This document shows positions 1-11,330 of a stretch of DNA of 64,000 nt, in pieces. Position 1 is the stretch's first letter, and every line of letters starts with the position of its first letter. Both the position numbers and the translations under genes were made by a program. The DNA lies in assembly GCA_947247005.1 (NCBI GenBank), contig OX365962.1, forward strand, positions 9,583,201 to 9,647,200, read 5' to 3'. The notes under the pieces were generated by a model. That model was not told where the DNA came from, searched no databases, and worked only from the letters and a program-made list of their open reading frames with translations. Source of the stretch: Spisula solida (Eukaryota; Mollusca; Bivalvia; Venerida; Mactridae).

Positions 1-52
1 CACTGATGTTACACATCTTGCACTTCAGAAACATGATTTTAGTTTTCCCTAT

Positions 53-372
53 GACCCAGGCCCTTCCCCAGGGTCAGAAGGTGCTGTGGTACCCCAGCGC
101 CTTAAAACCAGAATCAGCTTTCCCCAGCGCCTTAAATCCTAGTATGGTGTCTTTAAATCAGTATGGGTCTATATATTTTTGGTCTGGATTGTGTTATTTG
201 AGTGATTATGACTTGTGTTGTGTGAAAAAGAGCTTAAATTAGTCTGTCAACTGTGGATAACCATGCAGATTTCTCTTCTAGATCTTATTAGCCGCTCTTG
301 TGAATCACAGTAAGCACAAATCCTAGCTTTACCCCAGCGCCTTAAAATAATTCTGGGGAAAGGCCTGGACCC
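53..372. mobile_element. Short element with ~20-bp terminal inverted repeats
   Basis: The left end reads GACCCAGGCCCTTCCCCAG and the reverse complement of the right end reads GGGTCCAGGCCTTTCCCCAG, so the ~320-bp interval is bounded by imperfect inverted repeats. A CCCCAGCGCCTTAAA motif occurs three times inside, near 92, 123 and 332. No coding capacity and no clear target-site duplication is visible. It may be a MITE; the superfamily is unknown. Confidence 0.45.
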
Positions 373-769
373 GTAACAAAAACGTTACAATAAACTATAT
401 AGAAGGCAAAAAGACGAGACGTTCATATACCAATGCGGACATCCTTTTTGGCTAAGAACGCAAGTACAAATCTACCAACAAGAAATTAAAAACAACCGTC
501 ATAGCTTTATTCTTTTACCGATTGTAACTGGACATCTTTCACGCTCATGCCTAGAATGAGTATTGTCCATGCAACTTAATATTGTTGTGCAGTAAGTCAC
601 CGTTTGTGACCTAAACGGACTCAACTGCTATACAGGCAGTTCAGTCGATTGCGGGCAAAAGATGTGACCTTTTGTTGAAACATATTTAGCTGTACGGGCC
701 GTACTCGTTCTCGGCTTGAGCGTCGAGGATGCCTCGTTAAAATCGGTCTAATAATAAAATACTTACGGT
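373..769. other. Intergenic, no feature recognised
   Basis: No open frame, repeat or RNA gene is recognisable here. A minus-strand GTAAGT (ACTTAC at about 761-766) abuts the minisatellite but has no supporting exon. Confidence 0.4.
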
Positions 770-3030
770 TGATGATGATATAGGCTGGGTTAAAAATGAT
801 GATGGCTTGGTTAATAATGATGATGGCTAGGTTGATGGTGATTATGGCTTGGTTAATAATGATGATGGCTTGGTTAATGATGATGATGATGGCTTGGTTG
901 ATAATGATGATGGTAGCTTGGCTGATTATGATAATGATGGCTTGGTTGATGATGATGATGGTTTGGTTGATGATGATGATGGCTTGGTAGATAATGATGA
1001 TGTCTTGGCTGATGATGATAATGATGGATTGGTTGATGATAATGATGGCTTGGTTGATGACGATGCTGGCTTGACTGTTGGAGAAGATGGCTTCACTAAT
1101 GATGACGATGGCTTGACAGATGATAATGCTGGCTTGGCTAATGATGATGATGGCTTGACTGATGATGATGATGGCTTGACTGATGGTGATGCTGGCTTGA
1201 CAGATGATGATGCTGGCTTGACTTATGATGCTGGCTTGACTGATGATGATACTGGCTTGAATAATGATGCTGGCTTGACTAATGATGCTGGCATGACTGA
1301 TGGTGATGCTAGCTTGACTAATGATGCTGGCTTGACTGATGATGATGATGTCTTGGTTGATGATGATGGTGTATTGGCTGATGATGACGATGGCTTGGCT
1401 GATGATGATGATGGTTGGATTGATGATGATGATGGCTTGGTTGATGATGATGATTATATAATGGCTTGGTTGATGATGATGATGGCTGGGTTGATGATGA
1501 TAATGGCTTGGTTGATAATGATGATGTCTTGGCTGATGATGATGATGGCTTGGCTGATAATGATGATGGCTGTGTTAATGATGATGATGGCTTGGTTAAT
1601 AATGATGATGGCTTTGTTGATGATGATGATGGCTTGGTTGATGATGATGGTGTCTTGGCTGATGATGATGATGGCTTGACTAATGATGCTGGCTTGAATG
1701 ATGATGATGATTGCTTGACTGATGATGATGCTGGCTTTGAAAATGATGATGGCTTGATTGATAATGATGATGGCTTGACTGATGATGATGCTGGCTTTGC
1801 ATATGATGATGGCTTGACTAATGGTGATGCTGGCTGGACTGTTGGTGATGATGATGGCTTGACTGATGATGATGATGGCTTGGTTGATGATGATGATTAC
1901 TTGGCTGATGATGATGATGATGATGGCTTGGCTGATGATAATGATGGCTTGGTATATGATGATGATGGTTTGGCTAATGATGATGATGATGGCTTGACTG
2001 GTGATGATGATGGCTTAACTGATGGTGATGCTGGCTTGACTGATTATGATGCTGGCTTGACTTATGATGCTGGCTTGACTGATGTTGATACTGGCTTGAA
2101 TAATGATGCTGGCATGACTAATGATGCTGGCATGACTGATGGTGATGCTAGCTTGACTAATGATGCTGGCTTGACTGATGATAATGATGTCTTGGTTGAT
2201 GATGATGGTGTCTTGGCTGATGATGACGATGGCTTGGCTGATGATGATGATGGCTGGATTGATGATGATGATGGCTTGGTTGATGATGATGATTATATAA
2301 TGGCTTGGTTGATGATGATGATGATGGCTGGGTTGATGATGATGATGGCTTGGTTGATAATGATGATGTCTTGGCTGATGATGATGATGGCTTGGCTGAT
2401 AATGATGATGGCTGTGTTAATGATGATGATGGCTTGGTTGATGATGATTGTGTCTTGGCTGATGATGATGATGGTATATGATGATGATGGTTTGGCTAAT
2501 GATGATGATGATGGCTAGTCTGATGATGATGTTTGCTTGACTGATGATGATGATGGCTTTGCATATGATGATGGCTTGACTAATGGTGATGCTGACTTGA
2601 CTGTTGGTGACGCTGGCTTGACTGATGATGATGCTGGCTTGACTGATGATGATGATGATGGCTTGACTGATGATGATGATGGCTTGGTTGATGATGATGA
2701 TTAATTGGCTGATGATGATGATGATGGCTTGGCTGATGATGATGATGGCTTGGTATATGATGATGATGGTTTGGCTAATGATGATGATGATGGCTAGTCT
2801 GATGATGATGTTTGCTTGACTGATGATGATGATGGCTTGGTATATGATGATGATGGTTTGGCTAATGATGATGATGATGGCTAGGCTGATGATGATGTTT
2901 GCTTGACTGATGATGATGTTTGCTTGACTGATGATGATGATGAATTGGCTGATAATAATGCTGGCTTGGCTAAAGATGATGATGCCTTGACTGATGATGA
3001 TGATCACTTGGCTAATAATGATGCTGGCTT
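770..3030. repeat. 2.2-kb minisatellite, 21-bp GAT-rich unit
   Basis: The unit is approximately GATGATGATGATGGCTTGGY, about 21 bp, repeated some 100 times with variation in GAT number and in the last codons (GGT, ACT, GCT). Because the unit is a multiple of three and lacks stops in two plus frames, long open frames arise: D-D-D-D-G-L-T/V/A heptads at 849-1450 and 1466-2300, and Met/Ala/Trp-rich shadows. A higher-order duplication is visible: the block at about 1240-1560 recurs at about 2090-2410, offset near 840 bp, including the diagnostic GATTATATAATGGC interruption. The array starts and stops sharply. I treat it as non-coding satellite. Confidence 0.9.
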
Positions 3031-3158
3031 GGCACAGTTACACGACAGTGACTTTTTGAGATGTAACTATATCCTCTCGTAGATTATTCCACAGAGTGAT
3101 TGTACGATGAGAGAATGAATTCAGACGTGATGATTTCCTAGCTCGTGGTTTGTTTTAC

Positions 3159-3548
3159 TTTAAAGTCACATCTCTCCAAATACCTTTTTTCGATCATCCA
3201 GTAAATAGACTAGTTACTTAGAATTAGGATATTTTTCACAAATGACCAATAATTGACGACAGAATGTTAAATGTATCTGTCGAAACAGTATGCCAAAAAT
3301 CACATTTTAGTAAAATGTATGGATGAAAAAATACTAATTTTGCATGGGTTGCTTACCTTAGTTTATAAATTGGGCATTTTTGTTTACAATTCGTTATTTT
3401 GTAAACAAACCAACTGGAGGTTGCATTTAATATTCTTCCATTGTATGGTGGGACTCAACTAAAGTGCTCAAATCCCATGGCTCTTCAAATAGGTAACCAA
3501 GTTATTGTTTTTTGAAAATAGCCATTTAAGGCCCAATGTGGCTTTAAA
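3159..3548 (-). mobile_element. TTAA-flanked MITE-like repeat, copy 1 (inverted)
   Basis: This is the reverse-complement copy of a ~400-bp family also found at 29648-30054 and 62990-63394. The termini resemble TTAAAGCCACATT and its inverse. The interior carries a shared block around GGCATACTATTTCGACAG. The TTAA at the ends would fit a TTAA-target superfamily (piggyBac- or Kolobok-like), but no transposase is present. Assignment is by internal repetition only. Confidence 0.6.
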
Positions 3549-3584
3549 CTATGCCCCCTATGCTAACTGATCACTATCAGCGAA

Positions 3585-4520
3585 CGTGAAGAAGGTAGTC
3601 ATATTGATAGCATCAATGTTACGTTTAATTTTAAATACAATGTATCTGTATCCAATTAAATCTTTGTCGACGGTAGTCAATCTGTCGAAATTCAACTCAT
3701 TTAAACGCTCAGTATATGATAATCCATTCAGTTCTGGTACTTAACGTGTCGCTCTACGCTGCACATTTTCAATAATCTGTTTCCTTATTACTGGGTACGC
3801 AGCTAAACTTCCATAGTCCAAATGAGATCATATCAATGATTTATAGAGTGTTAAGAATAGATTCGTGTCCAAGTATATGAACTTTCTTGTAATGAGACCT
3901 AACAGTGTGTTTGTCTTATTAGCCACACTACATATATGTTTATCAACGTCCAAGCGTTCAGTAAACAATATACCCAGATACTTTTCAGATGTGTCAACTT
4001 GTATATCATGAAATTGCTTTCTACCATATGATATCTTATTGTTTGTTTCAACGTGCTTTTTACCATAAGTTACATTTTTGCACTATTTCATATTAAACTG
4101 TATAAGCCAATCTTTGCTCCAATTACGCAACTAAAGAATACATTCGTGTATGTCGTATTGGTCCTATTTCGACGATATGCTTTTATATCATTTACAGTCA
4201 TCGTCAAGGAGACGGCAACGAAGTGTTCCCGACAACTTCATGTAAGTCATTAACAAATAGGATCAACAGAACTGGTCCGAGAATCGATTCTTGGGGAATA
4301 CCAGGAATAACTACTACTCTTTGTTGTCTACCCTTGAGACAACTTGTGAACCAACTTCCGTACTTCCTACACCAAACGGTTTGAATTTATACATAAATTT
4401 CTATCATGTGGAACACTACTAGTCGCATTACTAAAATCAAGATGGGTTGCATCAACTTGAAAATCATTATCAAACGCTTCAGTCCAGTCTTCTAGAACAG
4501 TTAGTAATTTTAAAAATTGT
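3585..4520 (-). pseudogene. Decayed CR1/L2-type LINE reverse transcriptase
   Basis: Reading the minus strand with frame changes gives typical non-LTR reverse transcriptase blocks in order. They are a domain-5-like QRVVVIPGIPQESILGPVL followed by LFVNDLHEVVGN near 4330-4230, then a W-x3-W-L-x-FN-x2-K block near 4120, an S-E-K-YLGI block near 3990, a short HLDYGS block near 3800 and a QRRAT block near 3760. The YADD catalytic segment should lie near 4200 but is disrupted. Stops and frameshifts throughout make it a dead 5'-truncated copy. Endonuclease and 3' tail were not found. Family placement rests on recalled CR1-like motif order. Confidence 0.75.
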
Positions 4521-4584
4521 ACTATGATTACTTTTCAACCCAAACAGACAGTCTGGTTTTATCTTGTATGGTGTTCTACTTAGG

Positions 4585-4753
4585 AAATAGATCGCTGTTT
4601 TGCGTGATATACCGGTGAATAGATAACGGTTTAGAGTTCATATGCGTAGGAATTAACCACGAAGGCCGTAGGCCTGAGTGATTAATAACTATGCATATGA
4701 ATGACAAACTGTTATCTATTCACCGGTATATCACGCAAAACTGCGATCTATTT
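4585..4753. repeat. Long hairpin (foldback) 1
   Basis: The arms AAATAGATCGCTGTTTTGCG and the matching reverse complement near 4735-4753 pair over about 50 bp each, passing through GATATACCGGTGAATAGATA. The apex at about 4662-4674 contains a small palindrome around GAAGGCCGTAGGCCTGAG. No TIR-type target duplication was verified. Confidence 0.7.
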
Positions 4754-5119
4754 GCATTCTAACACGTGTAATTTGTACAAATTTAAACGGACTATTTTGT
4801 TTGCGAAGTTGGTGGGTTATGTATCATGTTGCTATAGACAACGTCCGCGGTTCAAAGAATCGTAACGTCCGCCCCTGGATTTTTAAGCTTTACTATTATC
4901 TTTATTTGTCGCCAAACTGATGCCTATCTAACGCCAAATTCCAATTACGTAGTTAACGTTTACGCATATGAATTGATACATGCAATAATATGTTGCTAGA
5001 ATATAAATATAATCGAATAAATAAACAGAAACGCTACGGAAAGAAAATTACGCAAAACGTCGCGCTCTACGGCGACGTCACAATTCATGACGTCATGAAA
5101 TAAACAGGACTATAAGAAT

Positions 5120-5262
5120 CCATCATGAACTTCTATGTAGGATAAGGATATCTCACCCGAGGGGTCGGATTTTAACCAGGGACGAGGCTTGCCGAGTTCC
5201 TTGTTAAAATTCCGACCCCGAGGGTGAGATATCCTTATCCTACATCGATTGTCTCATGATGG
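5120..5262. repeat. Long hairpin (foldback) 2
   Basis: The arms start at CCATCATGA and end at TCATGATGG. The inner arms GGATAAGGATATCTCACCC and GGGTGAGATATCCTTATCC are exact complements, and the next stretch (GGGTCGG-ATTTTAAC) pairs with slight loss. The loop carries GAGGCTTGCCGAG. The arrangement matches hairpins 1 and 3: long AT-rich arm, short GC-rich palindromic apex. Confidence 0.75.
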
Positions 5263-5798
5263 ATTATTTTTCTCCGACGTAATTTGAGAAAATAGGACTT
5301 TATAACATTATTTAGCTTTCATGGCGTCAACATGACGTCATCATAACGTGCTGTTTGTCGCACGTTCTTATTCAAAACAATCATTAATAATAACGTAAAT
5401 AAAGCGTACGCTGTTATGTTATGCTCAAGAATATGCCTTTTAAATGGTATAGGGGGTATTTACGTTCGTCTTCATAAGCTATATATCGCAATTAACGCGT
5501 AAATCCCGACATTAATGCCGGCCGAATGAAATCACGCGGTGGTCGCTCATGTAAGATAGATGTTGCTAATGTAAGATAGGAGTTTCTTACATGAGCTGAA
5601 AACCTATCTTACACCAGTTAAAGTGGGAGAAGTAAATTTCATTGATAAAAATCGCCAATTAAACGCGGGAGATAAATTAAACAGCCGAAATTCTACCGTG
5701 ATATACCGTTTATTAGATTACGCTACAGCTCTATACGTTTACATGGAGCAACATACAGACAGTGTTAGAATTAAGAAATAATAATCTGTTCGCGTTTA
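5263..5798. other. Non-coding, CRE-like palindromes only
   Basis: No coding frame. TGACGTCA palindromes, identical to the cAMP-response core, occur near 5089 and 5332 on either side of hairpin 2. Whether they act as regulatory sites is unknown; they may simply belong to the foldback family. Confidence 0.3.
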
Positions 5799-5921
5799 TT
5801 GTTGGTGAATAAAACATGGGCAGGAGTTCGGATGCGGAAAAATTAAATCACGAGTGCGTAGCACGAGTGATTTAATTTTCCGCATCCGAACGAGTGCCCG
5901 TGTTTTATTCACCGACAATAT
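5799..5921. repeat. Long hairpin (foldback) 3
   Basis: The arms TTGTTGGTGAATAAAACA and its complement at the right end pair for about 55 bp each, including TTCGGATGCGGAAAAATTAA against TTAATTTTCCGCATCCGAA. The apex CGAGTGCGTAGCACGAG is a small palindrome. It belongs structurally with hairpins 1 and 2. Confidence 0.75.
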
Positions 5922-6629
5922 ACAAGAACAGAGTTTTTATTTCGATTCTAAATACGATAATATCCCGCACTATTTAACTGCGCGCATTCCATTTTCACCC
6001 ATTTGACATTGGACACAATTCCACGCTGAAATTGAGTGGCTTATTAGCTGGTACAATTACCTCCCTCGTTAATGAAAACGACCTTCGTAATTTTCTGAAG
6101 GAAATACCACATTTTAAACATTGAAACAATTTTAATAACACGAGTATATGGTATCTTTTTCATAAAATGAAAAATATAAATGAATTGATTATCAGAAGCT
6201 TTAATAAAACTTGGTTTCTGGAGTATATTGGAGTTTCTAAAAATAGATGCGTCATAGCTGTAACACTGGATTCTCGTGCAACTCGCCTTGTCATCGTGAA
6301 TCGTAGAACATTTTACTATAAAGTTTACGTTCATTCATTCATAAATATGTCACGTGATACTGGGCGTAAATAGAAGCCGCCAATTTGATAGGTATGTTTT
6401 ATGGGGGTAATAATACATTGTTAGGTCCGCTCTATATTTAAACGATTAATCCGCAGATCGTGTTAGAATGAACTTTCACGGATCAATTTTTCTAGTAGAG
6501 AACAATATAGATATATAGCTTTTATTCAGAAAAATGCTATTAGCCTATCATTCCACAAACATATATACAAGTATAAACATAGCATGCCAATGGTGGTGCA
6601 AGAACATACTTATGAAAATATGTACATAC
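5922..6629. other. No feature recognised
   Basis: AT-rich sequence. The open frames here (96 codons minus at 6044-6334, 68 codons plus at 6167-6373) overlap on opposite strands and show no recognisable protein pattern. Confidence 0.4.
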
Positions 6630-6637
6630 ATATTTAG

Positions 6638-7485
6638 TAGGGCTGCGTACCGGTTTCCGATATAAATCGAAGACCGGTATTTTGCGTATCGTTTCCGTAT
6701 CGGTAAAATAATCGATCATCAACAAATACACATGGAAACCAATAAAATCCCCATTAAAGTCAAGTTTGTTCGATGCTCATTGGTCTCGTCATGAAATGTT
6801 CGGGACAGTGCAATAATAAACTGCAGCAAATTAAACCAATCCTAATATAAGATTATGTGTTAGCAGAGTAAACCTCGGATCTGTGACAGTGTAGCAATAC
6901 CACGTGACTTTTGACTACAGTTACAAGTAGAAATGTGTAAACATTGGAACACAAATATAGCCATAAGTATTTTAATCGTTTATCAATTTCTATGAAATAT
7001 ACGCCACGCTAAGGGGAAAAGAATTTGCCTTTCGTGAAATATAAGATCTTTTTCAGCAGCTTTACCGATTTTTCCATTACCCTGTGAAACTTACACGTTC
7101 CACAGTTTCACAAGGTAATTGACAAAACGGCACAGCCGCTGAAAAAGATTTTATATTTCATGGAAAGCAAATAATTGTCCCCTTAGCGTGGCGTATATTT
7201 CATAGAAATCGATAAAGAATTAAAATACTTATTGCTATTTTATTTTCCAATGTTTACAAATGTCTTCTTGTAACTGTAGTCAAAATTCACGTGGTATTGC
7301 TACACTGTGTGAGTTAATACTCTTGTTCTAAATGTGTTTTGCGAGAAAATTACATATTGCAAGTCCGTATGTTCCTACTTAGAGGTGTTATTGATAAAAG
7401 AAAATATCATATGATATATCGAACATCGATCATTTTGTATTGATACAAATATCGTATCGATCATTCTGACCGATACGCAGTCCTA
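6638..7485. mobile_element. hAT-type MITE with 8-bp TSD, interrupted
   Basis: The ends are TAGGGCTGCGTACCGG on the left and, reverse-complemented, TAGGACTGCGTATCGG on the right. An exact 8-bp duplication ATATTTAG flanks it at 6630-6637 and 7486-7493, which fits a hAT insertion. The interior near both ends is rich in ATCGAT/CGTATCG. A foldback MITE (6887-7307) has inserted inside. A second copy of the same family lies at 53546-54008 with its own 8-bp duplication. Non-autonomous. Confidence 0.85.
6887..7307. mobile_element. Foldback MITE family F, copy A (nested)
   Basis: A 421-bp almost complete palindrome. It begins CAGTGTAGCAATACCACGTG and ends with the reverse complement CACGTGGTATTGCTACACTG. 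The arms pair through CAATTTCTATGAAATATACG and TTTCAGCAGCTTTACCG, with an apex around CACGTTCCACAG. It is flanked by a 5-bp duplication TGTGA (6882-6886 and 7308-7312). Related copies lie at 26216, 27227, 55612 and 62379. The superfamily is not certain. Confidence 0.85.
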
Positions 7486-7493
7486 ATATTTAG

Positions 7494-8078
7494 TATATAT
7501 AGTATGTTCAAATTAGATAAAAACAAGTCTTTGTGGCATGTGGCTGTAAATACAAACAACGCATATTTCGAGCTCGTTTCGCTCGCACAAATATTTTATA
7601 GTATAATATGGTATTGTATAAAGTAGAAAACGTCTTAGTGTGGTAGAAATGCATTCTTTCTAGCTCGCACACTATTTACATAACAATGAGATGGTATACC
7701 ATGCCCATAAGATAACAATACGTTTTACCACACTCTTCTGAGCATTGAGCCACAACTTCACCAACAAGACATTGGTGTTTAGAATGCCGCTGTGCATAGG
7801 GTGTAAACAAACCAAATGTGAACGGATGGGCGTTCATACACAGACGAACAATTATCGATCCTATGATGTACAATGAAAACAGTGATTTATTTTGAATGTC
7901 TGTATCCGGAACTCTCTGCCTCCATATATACAACTGTAGGTCAGTTCTGTATACCTAATTTGTTCTTAAAATGATTTTTGCTGACAAAAAATTTTTGCAG
8001 CCTAAATGGATCTAGAACTATGCCTGTAAAACTGAACATTGTGTGCCTTTTGATATTCTTCTATGTCTTTGAAAGACG
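7494..8078. other. No feature recognised
   Basis: Non-coding. An 85-codon minus frame at 7676-7933 shows no family resemblance. Isolated GCTCGTTTCGCTCGCAC-type motifs (near 7573) resemble those of the repeat at 8617-9712. Confidence 0.35.
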
Positions 8079-8172
8079 AGAATTCCTCCCTTTGGCGCAA
8101 CAAGGTTGTATCTTACTATATAGCATATAGAGAGATAAAACCTTGTTGCACCAAAGGGACGAATTGTTCTCC
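8079..8172. repeat. Short foldback, CCCTTTGG-CGCAACAAGG family
   Basis: The left arm CCCTTTGGCGCAACAAGGTT pairs with AACCTTGTTGCACCAAAGGG on the right, around a central TATATA-rich loop. A diverged relative sits at 44398-44475. Confidence 0.6.
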
Positions 8173-8616
8173 AATCCCGAAAGTAATGGAGGAAGCAATT
8201 AAGTGGTTAATGACAATAAACATAGTTTCCGTTTCTATTAGCTATGCCCTGGTTTAGCTCATATACAACAACTGAACAGTTGCTCAAAACAAAGGAATTT
8301 AAGGCATTTAACACCTAATGTTAATTAACATTCTATTGTAAAGGTACAGGTTTAAAAGTACTTGTCATTTATTTACTCAAAGTTTTAATGATAATGACTA
8401 GATTAAAGAAGAAGATTAATTATCACATTAAAGATGATAGACATTAGTCATTTCTGTCAGGTTTGCCGGTGGACTTTATATAAGTCCGAACCCATAGGCA
8501 CATGGTTCCAAATTATCTGAGTGTACCCCGGAGTATGTATTATATCAAATTATCAGTGTGTACCCTATGTATATAAAATTATCTGAGTGTACCCTATGTA
8601 TTATATCACATTATCT

Positions 8617-9712
8617 TAGCATAGGCGGATCCAAGGGGGGGGGGGGGCGGACCCGGCGTACGCCCCCCCTAAAATCGCCGGAGCCTAGGTAATTTCTCAT
8701 ATTTTGGATGTAAGAACAATATTGATATGCAATTTTTTTCGCTCGCTTCGCTCGCGTAAATTAAACAATAATCAATTTATGGATTTTAAAGTGAACTTAA
8801 TGCTGTATGTAAAAACAAGATATCGGACTGATTGGTAGCATGGTGCCAAACATCGGCTACAGAAATGCCGAGATTCTTGCACATTGAAAATGTCCGACAA
8901 GACATAAAATATTAATAGATCGAGTTGGCTTTATTTTCTAATAAACCTGTCCTTTTCATTAAAAAAAGATACCTCAGAATGCAGCTGACGTGGTTCTATT
9001 TAAAAAGTCACGAGGTAGAAAGCAACTGGCCCGTGGACTCCCTAGTCGCTGAATCCCAAGTACTTCACATTTCCACTTAAACAAAACTGAAGCCCTGGAG
9101 TTCGCAGGGTATGCTGCTCAGATAGACATTGCCTTTTTTCGTGACGAATTCACAGCAGCTATATATCAGTGAATATTATCAAGTCGATTATCGTTAGTCC
9201 TGACTATGCTGTTCATATAAACAACGATTTTTCAAGCTCGCTTCGCTCGATGAAGAACTACGTAAATTCAATGAAAGCTTTTGATTTACCATTGAGTTGT
9301 TTGGGTATGCTGCTCAGACAAACACTGATTTTTTTTCTAATTCTGACAATAACTGCATCAGTGAATATTACCAAGTAATAAGAATGTGGTGTATGAAGCT
9401 GAAATAGATAATTGCATTTTTTCTTGCTCGCTACGCTCGCACAACCACTAAAAGTTAATTTTTTCTAGTAGGGAATGACTTTGAGGGATATGCTGTTCAA
9501 ATAATTAATGCATATATTCTTACTCGCCTTGCTCTCACAATAATTTTATCAATGAATATTATAAGATATAGAACGAAATTGTGTGGAATGCTTCTCAGAG
9601 ATACATTTTTTTCTAGCTCGCTTCGCTCGCACATTTTCTTGAGGGGGGGTATCAACACATGAATGTACGCCCCCCCAACGCCAAATCCTGGACCCGCCCC
9701 TGCTTAGTGTAC
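8617..9712. mobile_element. Element with GCGGATCC-type ends, copy 1
   Basis: The left end AGCATAGGCGGATCCAAGGG and the reverse complement of the right end (AGCAGGGGCGGGTCCAGG) form imperfect inverted ends, each followed by poly(G)/poly(C) and GTACGCCCCCCC. The interior is a degenerate internal repeat. The motif GCTCGCTTCGCTCGC recurs near 8741, 9237, 9426, 9523 (diverged) and 9617, each time near GGTATGCTGCTCAGA and AGTGAATATTA. No transposase is encoded. Confidence 0.55.
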
Positions 9713-9997
9713 CCTATGTATTATATCACATTATCTGAGTGTACCCAATGTATTATATCAAATTATCTTAGTGTACCCTATGTATTATATCACATTATCT
9801 GAGTTAAACATTAAAGATGATAGACATTAGTCATTTCTGTCAGGTTTGCCGGTGGACTTTATATAAGTCCGAACCCATAGGCACATGGTTCCAAATTATC
9901 TGAGTGTACCCCGGAGTATGTATTATATCAAATTATCAGTGTGTACCCTATGTATATAAAATTATCTGAGTGTACCCTATGTATTATATCACATTAT

Positions 9998-11093
9998 CTT
10001 AGCATAGGCGGATCCAAGGGGGGGGGGGCGGACCCGGCGTACGCCCCCCCTAAAATCGCCGGAGCCTAGGTAATTTCTCATATTTTGGATGTAAGAACAA
10101 TATTGATATGCAATTTTTTTCGCTCGCTTCGCTCGCGTAAATTAAACAATAATCAATTTATGGATTTTAAAGTGAACTTAATGCTGTATGTAAAAACAAG
10201 ATATCGGACTGATTGGTAGCATGGTGCCAAACATCGGCTACAGAAATGCCGAGATTCTTGCACATTGAAAATGTCCGACAAGACATAAAATATTAATAGA
10301 TCGAGTTGGCTTTATTTTCTAATAAACCTGTCCTTTTCATTAAAAAAAGATACCTCAGAATGCAGCTGACGTGGTTCTATTTAAAAAGTCACGAGGTAGA
10401 AAGCAACTGGCCCGTGGACTCCCTAGTCGCTGAATCCCAAGTACTTCACATTTCCACTTAAACAAAACTGAAGCCCTGGAGTTCGCAGGGTATGCTGCTC
10501 AGATAGACATTGCCTTTTTTCGTGACGAATTCACAGCAGCTATATATCAGTGAATATTATCAAGTCGATTATCGTTAGTCCTGACTATGCTGTTCATATA
10601 AACAACGATTTTTCAAGCTCGCTTCGCTCGATGAAGAACTACGTAAATTCAATGAAAGCTTTTGATTTACCATTGAGTTGTTTGGGTATGCTGCTCAGAC
10701 AAACACTGATTTTTTTTCTAATTCTGACAATAACTGCATCAGTGAATATTACCAAGTAATAAGAATGTGGTGTATGAAGCTGAAATAGATAATTGCATTT
10801 TTTCTTGCTCGCTACGCTCGCACAACCACTAAAAGTTAATTTTTTCTAGTAGGGAATGACTTTGAGGGATATGCTGTTCAAATAATTAATGCATATATTC
10901 TTACTCGCCTTGCTCTCACAATAATTTTATCAATGAATATTATAAGATATAGAACGAAATTGTGTGGAATGCTTCTCAGAGATACATTTTTTTCTAGCTC
11001 GCTTCGCTCGCACATTTTCTTGAGGGGGGGTATCAACACATGAATGTACGCCCCCCCAACGCCAAATCCTGGACCCGCCCCTGCTTAGTGTAC
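9998..11093. mobile_element. Element with GCGGATCC-type ends, copy 2
   Basis: This is the second copy, carried by the 1.38-kb tandem duplication rather than by independent transposition, since the flanking satellite is duplicated with it. The content matches copy 1. Confidence 0.55.
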
Positions 11094-11330
11094 CCTATGT
11101 ATTATATCACATTATCTGAGTGTACCCAATGTATTATATCAAATTATCTTAGTGTACCCTATGTATTATATCACATTATCTGAGTGTACCCAATGTATTA
11201 TATCAAATTATCTGAGTGTACCCTATGTATTATATCACATTATCTGAGTGTACCCTATGTATTATATCAAAGTATCTGAGTGTACCCTAAGTATTATATC
11301 AAATTATCTGAGTGCACCCTATGTATAGAG
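11085..11330. repeat. 35-bp satellite array
   Basis: The unit GTGTACCCTATGTATTATAT followed by CAMATTATCTGA repeats about seven times. Shorter runs occur at 8515-8617 and 9705-9804. A diverged inverted unit appears at about 11462-11500 (TACATAGGGTACACTAAGAT), so the array and this unit face each other. Confidence 0.8.

Larger units (their letters stand above)
8425..11187 (+). repeat. 1.38-kb tandem duplication, nearly identical
   Basis: Copy 1 is about 8425-9804 and copy 2 about 9808-11187, with an offset of 1383 bp that drops to 1381 bp after a poly(G) tract shortened from 13 to 11. I saw no other difference in the parts compared, including an identical 69-codon frame (9169-9378 and 10550-10759). 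This suggests a very recent duplication, or possibly an assembly duplication. Each copy holds part of a 35-bp satellite plus the element annotated separately. Confidence 0.9.

Noticed and set aside
849..2518. Long Asp/Gly-rich open frames (276 and 350 codons)
   Set aside because: They are produced by a 21-bp satellite lacking stops in two frames. They shift frame at array irregularities and have no start, splice or flanking coding context.
2417..3007. Ile/Ser/Gln-rich minus-strand frame of 196 codons
   Set aside because: Reverse-strand shadow of the same satellite.
5072..5340. TGACGTCA sites as a regulatory cluster
   Set aside because: They occur within and between foldback repeats and near similar words in other elements (49262, 60683); no gene start is nearby.
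9169..10759. Identical 69-codon frames at 9169 and 10550
   Set aside because: Identity follows from the recent 1.38-kb duplication. The frame crosses the degenerate internal repeat of the element and is not protein-like.
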